From Candidatus Atribacteria bacterium (GTDB lineage: Bacteria > Bipolaricaulota > Bipolaricaulia > UBA7950 > UBA9294): a stretch of DNA of 30,581 nucleotides. Under the pieces are notes generated by a model. The model saw nothing but the letters and a program-made list of their open reading frames with translations, did not search any database and was not told where the DNA came from. Both the position numbers and the translations under genes were made by a program. This document shows, in pieces, positions 24,974 through 30,581 of this stretch (position 1 is the stretch's first letter; each line of letters starts with the position of its first letter). Where the stretch lies: positions 1-30,581 of the forward strand of contig SPBW01000005.1 of assembly GCA_004525685.1 (NCBI GenBank), in the 5' to 3' direction.

Positions 24974-25297
24974 GTGCTTGCTCAATGGGCTCCGGCAATT
25001 GTATGTGCCTTCCCATCGGATGCTGGCAGCGTCTTCACAGGAATCGAGACGGTGACTTGGGAGGCCAGCGATCCCAATGGCGAGGGCTGAGTCTTCGCCA
25101 TTGCCATTCTCCTCTCTGAGAGTGATGGAGAAGATTGGACCCTACTCATCGAGAACCTCGCCAACACGGGCTCGTTCTCGTGGGATACGACGGCACAGTA
25201 TTCGGCAGATAGCTATCAGGTCGCCGTTCGAGTTGTGGATCCAGAGGGCTACGTTGGGGAAGCCGTAAGTGTCGTACTTGCGATCTCAAACCCCTAG
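24974..25297 (+). pseudogene. Untranslated Ig/FN3-like C-terminal domain of the second LTD gene
   Basis: In the same frame as the second LTD gene, the sequence reads on as VLAQWAPAIVCAFPSDAG, VTWEASDPNGEG, then TGA (25088-25090, where the first copy has TCA, Ser234). It continues as DGEDWTLLIENLANTGSFSW to a TAG at 25295-25297. The match to the first copy is strong over the whole domain, so two nonsense changes and no visible frameshift separate it from an intact gene. The last stop shares CTAG with the patatin stop. Readthrough is possible in principle, but no signal supports it. Confidence 0.8.
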
Positions 25298-26169
25298 ACT
25301 TCAGACGCAGTGAGACCAACAAGCGCACGGATATCATCCAGGCGGGCGTTGACAGCATCCTTGCCTGCCTGGATGGCTTCTCGGGTATGTTCAAAGCCAA
25401 ACATTCGAATCCAACCCACATCAGGCGAAATTACGATGAGCTTCGACTTCAATCGTTCGGCAGCAAGAATCAGTTGTAGGTTGGTGAGCTGATAGGATGT
25501 GACGCGCTGTGCTTGCAGTACGGCATCTAGGCATGTTGTGATCTCTCTATCCAGAGGTGCTCCCGTATCGATGGCAATCACGGCCGTTGCTCCCATGTCG
25601 ATGACCACATCGACGGGCAGCTTGTCGACCACACCGCCGTCGATAAGGAATTGGCCATTGCAGGCGACGGGAGAGAATACGCCGGGAACTGACGTGCTGG
25701 CCACAACGGCATCGCACAAGAGGCCCTCGCGAAGAATCACGCGATCACCGGTTTCCAGATCGGCCGCCACGGCGGCAAATGGGATCGCCGACTCCTCGAA
25801 ACGCTTGCCTGCAGTTAGCAGACGAAACAGCTCGCGGAGCCGGACGAGATCATGCGGTGCGGAGTCTTCTTCTTTCCAAGCCGATCCGCGAACATATTCC
25901 ACCATGCTCCGTCCGATTATCTTCTGAAGCTCCCGGACTGTGCTGTCAGAGACCTGAAGCAGATCGTTGAGATCGAGCGACTCTAGGACTTTGGCAATCA
26001 GATGCAGGTCAGCTCCGATAGACTTGGCAGCGCCCATGGCAGCGCCCATGCTGGTGCCTGCGATCACGGAAATGGGAACTCCTGCTTCTTCCAAGGCAAT
26101 CAAGGCTCCCAGATGAGCCAATCCGCGTGCACCGCCACCACCAAGCGCCAATCCTAGCTGTTCAGTCAT
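25294..26169 (-). CDS. Patatin-like phospholipase (RssA-type)
   Basis: A 291-residue serine hydrolase of the bacterial patatin family. The oxyanion loop GGGGARG (about 10-16), the nucleophile motif GTSMG (Ser40) and the dyad aspartate in LIDGG are all present, so it should be an active lipid acyl hydrolase. There is no signal peptide. ATG at 26169; its SD (AGGAGGG, 12 nt upstream) lies in the 3' arm of a terminator-like hairpin behind groEL. Its last coding part holds a 41-nt hairpin that is shared with the LTD1 downstream region. Confidence 0.92.
   Translation of the reverse strand: MTEQLGLALGGGGARGLAHLGALIALEEAGVPISVIAGTSMGAAMGAAKSIGADLHLIAKVLESLDLNDLLQVSDSTVRELQKIIGRSMVEYVRGSAWKEEDSAPHDLVRLRELFRLLTAGKRFEESAIPFAAVAADLETGDRVILREGLLCDAVVASTSVPGVFSPVACNGQFLIDGGVVDKLPVDVVIDMGATAVIAIDTGAPLDREITTCLDAVLQAQRVTSYQLTNLQLILAAERLKSKLIVISPDVGWIRMFGFEHTREAIQAGKDAVNARLDDIRALVGLTASEV
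25335..25375 (+). repeat. Hairpin copy 2, inside the patatin coding end
   Basis: A 13-bp stem (arms 25335-25347 and 25363-25375, one G-T wobble) with the same 15-nt loop as copy 1. It differs from copy 1 by one base in each arm, both changes keeping the pairing. It sits 37 nt past the final stop of the decayed second LTD gene and codes for patatin residues around IQAGKDAVNARLDD. Confidence 0.7.
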
Positions 26170-26181
26170 AGCAAGAAGAAA

Positions 26182-26213
26182 CCCTCCTGCGTGATGATAG
26201 TCAAGCAGGAGGG
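26182..26213 (-). terminator. Rho-independent-like terminator of groESL
   Basis: On the minus strand a 9-bp stem, CCCTCCTGC with GCAGGAGGG, around a 14-nt loop is followed by TTTCTTCTT. The 3' arm contains the SD of the patatin gene. Confidence 0.6.
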
Positions 26214-26282
26214 GAAGGAAAAGTCTCTATGTGGATTCGCTAGCTACAGCGAGCTTGGCGCTGAGCCAGCGTTAGGGTTGGC

Positions 26283-27911
26283 CTAGTAGGGCATGCCTCC
26301 CATGCCTCCCATGCCTCCCGGCATTCCTCCTGGAGCATCGTCTTCTTTGATCTCGCCGACGATGGCGCCCGTCGTCAGCAGCATACCGGCAATAGAGACG
26401 GCATTCTGAAGAGCAGAGCGTGTGACCTTGGTCGGGTCGATGATTCCGGCATCGAACATGTTTCGATACTCTCCGGAAATGACGTTGAATCCGACGCCCG
26501 GCTTCTGCTCGCGCACCTTGCCCACTACGATGGCGCCTTCAAATCCGGCGTTCAGTGCTAGTTGGCGAAGGGGGCCTTCCAAAGAGCGGGCGAGAATGCG
26601 AAGACCAACCGCCTCATCGCCTTCGAGCTTGAGCCTGTCGATACACTTGGCTGCGTTCAGAAGCGCGACGCCACCACCAGGGAGGATGCCTTCGTCAACA
26701 GCAGCCTTGGTCGCTTCGAGCGCGTCTTCCATGCGGTGTTTCTTTTCGGAGAGTTCCGTCTCCGTAGGTGCTCCAACCTTGATGACGGCGACGCCGCCAG
26801 CCAGTTTGGCTTTACGCTCTTCGAGCTTCTCGCGGTCGTAGTCGGAGTCAGTCGTTTCCATCTGAGCTTCGATCTGCTCTACACGACCGTGGATGGCTTC
26901 GGGCTTGCCCTTGCCCCCGATGATCGTCGTATTGCTGCTATCGACCTTGATCGTTTCGGCCGTACCGAGCATGTCAAGGGTAGTGTCCTTGATCTGCATG
27001 CCAGCATCCTCAGCGACTACGGTTGCGCCAGTGAGAACAGCGATGTCTTCCAGCATGGCCTTGCGGCGATCTCCGAATCCAGGTGCCTTGACTGCGCAGC
27101 TGGTGAACGTGCCCTTCAACTTGTTGAGGACCAACGTGGTGAGGGCTTCGCCGGTAACGTCCTTGGCAATGATGAGCAACGGTTTGCCGGTCTGAACGAC
27201 CTTCTCAAGAAGGGGAATCAGGTCCTGGGCGGCCTTAAGCTCCTGATCGGTGATCAGGACGAGAGGCTTTTCGAGCAGGACTTCCATCTTCTTAGGGTCG
27301 GTCACGAAGTAGGGAGAGATGTATTCGCGGTCAAACTGCATGCCTTCAACAACATCATAGTATGTGTCAATGGTGTCGGAATCTTCGACTGTAATGACGC
27401 CGTCTTCTCCAACGGCTTCCATCGCGTCTGCGATGATGGCACCGATCGATGCGTCATTGGCGGAAATGGTGGCCACCTGCGCCGTCTCTTCCTTGGTCTT
27501 CAACTCGCGGCTCATCTTCTTGAGTTCTTCGACGACGGCAGCTGCACCCTTTTCGAGTCCACGCTTAAGCTCCATTGGGTTGGCGCCTGCAGCCAAATTC
27601 TTGAACCCTTCTTCGATCATGGAATGAGCAAGGATCGTCGCTGTGGTGGTTCCATCGCCTGCGATATCGTTTGTCTTGGAGGCGACTTCCTTCACCAGCT
27701 GGGCACCCATGTTCTCGAATACGTCTTTGTACTCCTGTTCTTGGGCAATCGTGACGCCGTCATTGGTAATGTCGGGACTTCCAAACTTCTTGTCGATGAT
27801 GACGTTTCGACCACGTGGCCCAAGCGTAATTCGCACGGCGTCAGCCAGCTTGTCGATGCCAACCTTCATCCTGCGGCGAGCTTCCTCGCCAAAAATAACT
27901 TCCTTTGCCAT
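26283..27911 (-). CDS. groL: 60-kDa chaperonin GroEL
   Basis: The 542-residue chaperonin subunit forms double heptameric rings that fold proteins with GroES and ATP. Signatures are the N-terminal KEVIFGEEARRRM, ATP-binding TLGPRGRNV and AGDGTTTATILA, and GVAVIKVGAPTE. The C-terminus ends in the usual Gly-Met repeat, GGMPGGMGGMGGMPY. Length is normal. ATG at 27911 follows groES by 12 nt with SD GGGGGA. Transcription is from the groES promoter under a CIRCE-like operator. Confidence 0.99.
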   Translation of the reverse strand: MAKEVIFGEEARRRMKVGIDKLADAVRITLGPRGRNVIIDKKFGSPDITNDGVTIAQEQEYKDVFENMGAQLVKEVASKTNDIAGDGTTTATILAHSMIEEGFKNLAAGANPMELKRGLEKGAAAVVEELKKMSRELKTKEETAQVATISANDASIGAIIADAMEAVGEDGVITVEDSDTIDTYYDVVEGMQFDREYISPYFVTDPKKMEVLLEKPLVLITDQELKAAQDLIPLLEKVVQTGKPLLIIAKDVTGEALTTLVLNKLKGTFTSCAVKAPGFGDRRKAMLEDIAVLTGATVVAEDAGMQIKDTTLDMLGTAETIKVDSSNTTIIGGKGKPEAIHGRVEQIEAQMETTDSDYDREKLEERKAKLAGGVAVIKVGAPTETELSEKKHRMEDALEATKAAVDEGILPGGGVALLNAAKCIDRLKLEGDEAVGLRILARSLEGPLRQLALNAGFEGAIVVGKVREQKPGVGFNVISGEYRNMFDAGIIDPTKVTRSALQNAVSIAGMLLTTGAIVGEIKEDDAPGGMPGGMGGMGGMPY

Positions 27912-27923
27912 GGTACAGTCCCC

Positions 27924-28196
27924 CTAGTTTTCTACGATCGCGAGAACGTCTGTTTCTTTGACCAGAATTAACTTATCTTCGCCCTGTTCGATCTCAGTGC
28001 CAGCGAATGTTCCTACGATGATCTCGTCGCCAACCTTGACCTCGAACTTCTCATCCGTTCCGATGGCGAGCACCTTGGCTCGTACGACCTTCTCGCTTTG
28101 GACGGTATTGGGCAGAACAATCCCTCCAGCAGTCTTCTTGGTTTCAGACTCAAGTTTCTTGGCGAGAATGCGTTTTCCCAACGGTTTAATCGTCAT
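27924..28196 (-). CDS. groS: 10-kDa co-chaperonin GroES
   Basis: The 90-residue lid of the GroEL chamber. The start IKPLGKRILAKKLE, the mobile loop KKTAGGIVLPNTVQ and the ending DKLILVKETDVLAIVE are all typical. ATG at 28196 has SD GAGGAGG. A sigma-A promoter and CIRCE-like repeat lie directly upstream, so heat-shock control by an HrcA-type repressor is expected. The hrcA gene itself is not in the window. Confidence 0.98.
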   Translation of the reverse strand: MTIKPLGKRILAKKLESETKKTAGGIVLPNTVQSEKVVRAKVLAIGTDEKFEVKVGDEIIVGTFAGTEIEQGEDKLILVKETDVLAIVEN

Positions 28197-28221
28197 GGTG
28201 GACCTCCTCTTGCTATGATGA

Positions 28222-28248
28222 TTAGCACTTAGGCTTGTAGCTTGCTAA
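28222..28248. promoter_or_regulatory. Degenerate CIRCE operator (HrcA site)
   Basis: TTAGCACTT, 9 nt, GCTTGCTAA. The consensus is TTAGCACTC-N9-GAGTGCTAA, so 8 of 9 and 7 of 9 arm bases match with the exact spacer. It covers the predicted groES transcription start. Confidence 0.75.
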
Positions 28249-28251
28249 TGG

Positions 28252-28280
28252 ATTGTATCGTCTGGTTCCGAAACCGTCAA
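28252..28280 (-). promoter_or_regulatory. Sigma-A promoter of groESL
   Basis: On the minus strand: TTGACG (28275-28280), 17-nt spacer, TACAAT (28252-28257). Predicted start near 28245, inside the CIRCE element. Confidence 0.8.
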
Positions 28281-28327
28281 GGTACTTGCTGATGGGAATG
28301 AAAGCAGCTACTGTAGCGACGATTCTC

Positions 28328-28813
28328 ATGCCCTCAGGAAAAGCACATCTCAGAATGGAAGCAATGATGCTGATTCTGTGGATAGCGTGTGCGGTGGTTC
28401 TTGTATGGAAGGATCAGATTGCGCTCCTGCACGCAGGACTGTTTGCTGGAGCCTACATCTTCTCCATGCTTCTCTTGAGTCCAGATCTTGATCTTGCCAA
28501 GAGTGACGCGTTTCACCGGTGGGGAATTCTCCGATGGCTGTGGCTTCCCTATGCCTGGGTTTTCCGGCATCGGCAGATGTCGCATCATCTGCTATGGGGA
28601 CCGTTGACACGAATGGCCTACGTAGGTCTTGCGGCCGTTGCAATAGGGGCCTTGGTTCGCCTCGGATGGCGAGAAACGACACTTGGATCTCAGCCTCCGG
28701 CTGCAAGTATCTTGGCGATCTGTCTGGGAGTGTATCTGCCCAATCTTGAGCACATCCTGGCTGATCGCCTAACAACCACGTGGCGGCGAAAACGCAGGAA
28801 GCATCGGTTGTAA
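28328..28813 (+). CDS. DUF2227-family membrane protein
   Basis: A protein of about 161 residues starting at MPSGKAHL, which is how members of this family begin. The family has several membrane segments and conserved His/Asp motifs thought to bind metal: SPDLDLAKS, RWGILRWLWLPYAW and FRHRQMSHHLLWGP. A C-terminal PNLEH and a very basic tail follow. Upstream in-frame starts exist at 28253 (TTG, inside the groES promoter) and 28292 (ATG). I prefer 28328 from the family start, though no SD precedes it. A possible promoter (TTGCTG-17-TACTGT, 28286-28314) would make it nearly leaderless. Function unknown. Confidence 0.8.
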   Translation: MPSGKAHLRMEAMMLILWIACAVVLVWKDQIALLHAGLFAGAYIFSMLLLSPDLDLAKSDAFHRWGILRWLWLPYAWVFRHRQMSHHLLWGPLTRMAYVGLAAVAIGALVRLGWRETTLGSQPPAASILAICLGVYLPNLEHILADRLTTTWRRKRRKHRL

Positions 28814-28836
28814 GTCGGCAAAGCTGATCCTATACT
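28808..28836 (+). promoter_or_regulatory. Promoter of the RlpA-like gene, start codon at +1
   Basis: TTGTAA (28808-28813), 17-nt spacer, TATACT (28831-28836). The ATG begins 7 nt after the -10 box, at the expected transcription start, and no SD is present. Confidence 0.55.
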
Positions 28837-28842
28837 GCCAGC

Positions 28843-29217
28843 ATGAATCAAACGCTTCTGTATCTCCTGTGCTCGCTACTGCTGGTGGGTGCTGCTGCAG
28901 GCTTGGCGTTTTATGGACCCTACCATGAGGTAGGGATTGCCTCTTGGTATGGCCCGGGATTCGATGGGAATCTAACGGCCAACGGCGAGATATACGACAT
29001 GAACGGTGTGAGTGCAGCCCACAAGACACTGCCATTTGGAACCCTTGTGAGGGTTGTCGAATTCGACACGAGACGCAGCATCGTCGTGCGCATTAACGAT
29101 CGCGGTCCGTTTGTCGAGGGACGAATCATCGATCTATCCAAGGGAGCAGCCGCGCAATTGGGAATTGTCGATAAGGGAATCACGAAAGTTGGGTTGCGGA
29201 TCGTGCGCTGGCCCTGA
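28843..29217 (+). CDS. rlpA: RlpA-like double-psi beta-barrel protein
   Basis: A 124-residue exported protein with an N-terminal signal or anchor (about 4-23) and one RlpA domain: GIASWYGPGFDGNLTANGE, AAHKTLPFGTLVRV, VVRINDRGPFVEGRIIDLS and AAAQLGI. RlpA proteins are lytic transglycosylases acting on denuded peptidoglycan in Gram-negatives. The catalytic Asp in NDRGPF is kept. It lacks the SPOR domain and lipobox of the Pseudomonas and E. coli proteins, so its place at the septum is not assured. It appears to be translated from a leaderless mRNA. Confidence 0.88.
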   Translation: MNQTLLYLLCSLLLVGAAAGLAFYGPYHEVGIASWYGPGFDGNLTANGEIYDMNGVSAAHKTLPFGTLVRVVEFDTRRSIVVRINDRGPFVEGRIIDLSKGAAAQLGIVDKGITKVGLRIVRWP

Positions 29218-29360
29218 GCACAGCTTAGGAGAGTTCATTCTGCCAATGCGATTTCCTAGGAGTTTGATTTCGGGATATCATTGGGAGGCAATCTAGCGGA
29301 ATGGCGTGATAGCCAATCTGAATAACGAATCGATCGCAGGACTAGAAGGGAGATGGGAGT

Positions 29361-29921
29361 ATGGGGCTCTCAGTCAGTGAGATACGGCGAGGGATGTCGC
29401 TTCTCTACGATGGCGAGCTATATGAAGTCGTCGAGTATGAGCACTCCAAGCGTGGCCGAGGCGGCGCAGTGGGGAAAACGAAGCTGAAGCACCTAAAGAC
29501 TGGGAAGGTCTTGGCCGTCACATTCAAGGGATCCGAGAACACCGCATCGGCGTTTCTTGAGTCTCGCGAGCTGCAGTATCTATTTCACGACGGCGAGAAC
29601 CTTGTGTTCATGGATGCAGAGAGCTTCGATCAATTCCCCTTGAGCAAAGAAGTTCTTGGCCCTCAGGCGGAGTTTCTCATCGAAGGAATAAACGTCGTAG
29701 GCCGCTACTACAATCAAGAATTGGTGAACGTCGATCTGCCCAACTTTGCTGAGCTGCGGGTGACGCACACGGAACCCGGCGTGAAGGGGGATACCGTCTC
29801 CAACGTAGAGAAGCCAGCGACAGTCGAGACTGGTGCGACAGTGAACGTGCCACTGTTCGTTAAGGAAGGCGACATGCTGAAGATCGATACCAGAACCGGC
29901 ACGTACGTAGAACGGCTTTAA
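29361..29921 (+). CDS. efp: Translation elongation factor P
   Basis: EF-P relieves ribosomes stalled at polyproline stretches. The 186 residues have the three-domain layout: SVSEIRRGMSLLYDGELYEV, the domain I loop KRGRGGAVGKTKLKHLKTGK, a middle domain, and the C-terminal GATVNVPLFVKEGDMLKIDTRTG. The tip residue that is Lys34 in E. coli is Arg33 here (KRGRGG in place of KPGKGG), and the conserved Pro before it is also changed to Arg. ATG at 29361 has SD GGGAG 8 nt upstream. It leads an operon with two Asp23 genes. The 143 nt before it hold no clear promoter. Confidence 0.97.
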   Translation: MGLSVSEIRRGMSLLYDGELYEVVEYEHSKRGRGGAVGKTKLKHLKTGKVLAVTFKGSENTASAFLESRELQYLFHDGENLVFMDAESFDQFPLSKEVLGPQAEFLIEGINVVGRYYNQELVNVDLPNFAELRVTHTEPGVKGDTVSNVEKPATVETGATVNVPLFVKEGDMLKIDTRTGTYVERL

Positions 29922-29930
29922 GGAGGAGGC

Positions 29931-30311
29931 ATGGCCGACAAGAGGGTAGAACTCATCGATGAAGATGGTCGCATCTCGATTGCAGAAGATGTCATCGCGT
30001 CGATCGCCCGCATTGCAGCAGAGAAGGTAGATGGCATCGCCCATTCTTCGGGAAGCGCCAGTGGCGGTCTCATGAGTATTTTTGGCGGAGAGGACGTGGC
30101 TCCCAACATCAAGACCGACCTCTCCAATGAAACGGTTCGAGTGGAACTGCGGATATCCGTTGAATACGGCTATCCCGTTCACGAGGTAGCGCAAGGCGTT
30201 CAGCAAAACGTGCAGCGCGACATCGAGCAGTTGGCTGGCGTGACCGTCTCCAACGTAGATGTCTTCGTGAAGAAGGTTGTTCCGCCGCATACGCATAGCG
30301 TCGAGGAATAG
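29931..30311 (+). CDS. Asp23/Gls24-family envelope stress protein (first copy)
   Basis: A 126-residue soluble protein of the Asp23 (DUF322) family: ISIAEDVIASIARIAAEKVDGI, VRVELRISVEYGYPVHEVA and VTVSNVDVFVKKV. In Gram-positives such proteins associate with the membrane and respond to envelope stress, and homologues often sit after efp and before nusB. It starts 9 nt after efp with SD AGGAGGAGG. A His-rich end (PPHTHSVEE) is a small oddity. Confidence 0.93.
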   Translation: MADKRVELIDEDGRISIAEDVIASIARIAAEKVDGIAHSSGSASGGLMSIFGGEDVAPNIKTDLSNETVRVELRISVEYGYPVHEVAQGVQQNVQRDIEQLAGVTVSNVDVFVKKVVPPHTHSVEE

Positions 30312-30324
30312 GGAGGAGGGCACC

Positions 30325-30581
30325 ATGGTAGGAGACGAGAAAGGAAGCGTCGGCATTTCGAGGGACGTGGTTACAGCCATTGCCGGAATTGCCGTTTCCG
30401 AGATCGATGGCATTGCCAACCTGGGCCAAGGGGACAGCTCGTTTCGTCGAGGCGAAGGGATGAAGCGGTATGTTGATACGAGCGTCGAAGGCGATGTCGT
30501 TACGGTCACCGTTCGTATCACGGTCTTGTACGGAAATCAGATTCACAAGGTGGCCAAGCAAGTGCAGACGCGCATCAAGGC
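30325..30581 (+). CDS. Asp23/Gls24-family protein (second copy), cut by window end
   Basis: Starts at ATG 30325, 13 nt after the first copy, with SD GGGAGGAGGG. The visible 85 residues open VGDEKGSVGISRDVVTAIAG and continue IAVSEIDGIANLG ... VTVRITVLYGNQIHKVAKQV, aligning with the first copy over the whole Asp23 core. The frame is still open at the window end. It is clearly a paralogue rather than a fragment of the first copy. Confidence 0.88.
   Translation, partial: MVGDEKGSVGISRDVVTAIAGIAVSEIDGIANLGQGDSSFRRGEGMKRYVDTSVEGDVVTVTVRITVLYGNQIHKVAKQVQTRIK

Noticed and set aside
24971..25090. UAG/UGA in the second LTD gene as evidence of a changed genetic code
   Set aside because: TAG and TGA end many intact genes here (for example the sigma factor, groEL, bshC), so recoding is unlikely; nonsense decay is simpler.
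26562..27971. Long open frame of 469 codons on the plus strand opposite groEL
   Set aside because: It lies antisense to a highly conserved groEL and reads like an antisense translation with no SD or family similarity. Such mirror frames are common over groEL.
29580..30521. Long minus-strand open frame across efp and the Asp23 genes
   Set aside because: Opposes three well-supported genes and lacks recognisable motifs.

Overview
The window is about 30.6 kb of gene-dense bacterial chromosome with moderate GC content (a little over 50% by eye). Both strands are used in operon-sized blocks, and most starts carry clear Shine-Dalgarno (SD) sites. No phage, transposase, rRNA or CRISPR genes are visible; one tRNA is present. 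The gene mix points to a deep-branching bacterium rather than a model phylum: an archaeal/eukaryotic-type tRNA pseudouridine synthase (Pus10), a complete bacillithiol pathway, Asp23-family proteins next to EF-P, lamin-tail-domain (LTD) secreted proteins and a large PKD-domain subtilase. My best guess, from memory of similar gene sets, is Candidatus Bipolaricaulota (OP1/Acetothermia) or a relative; this is inference and was not tested.

Layout. Positions 1-2054 (+): 3' part of pus10, then a primary-type sigma-70 factor. Positions 2051-6483 (-): an orphan protein, NAD-dependent DNA ligase ligA and 23S rRNA methylase rlmN. Positions 6808-9504 (+): a small orphan protein, a TlpA-like thioredoxin, a four-gene ECF sigma/anti-sigma operon and tRNA-Pro(GGG). 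Positions 9517-17718 (-): secreted proteins, namely a purple-acid-phosphatase-like protein with a ruined active site, a 1520-residue multidomain subtilase, a small exported protein resembling that protease's pre-catalytic segment, and an M1 aminopeptidase.

Positions 17819-22612 (-): a tightly overlapping five-gene operon, metallo-beta-lactamase hydrolase, methyltransferase, bshC, bshB1, bshA, which supplies the full bacillithiol pathway. Positions 22747-25297 (+): two related LTD genes; the second has lost its C-terminal domain to two nonsense codons. Each LTD gene is followed by a near-identical 41-nt hairpin, and the second hairpin lies inside the 3' coding end of the convergent patatin gene. 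Positions 25294-28280 (-): patatin-like phospholipase, groEL and groES with a good sigma-A promoter and a degenerate CIRCE operator. Positions 28328-30581 (+): DUF2227 membrane protein, a probably leaderless RlpA-like protein, EF-P with arginine at its tip, and two Asp23 paralogues, the last cut by the window edge.

Most notable are the bacillithiol operon with its two extra enzymes, the LTD duplication with shared hairpins and nonsense decay, the pseudo-phosphatase, and the subtilase whose N-terminus looks like an ABC solute-binding domain and whose pre-catalytic segment recurs in the preceding gene.
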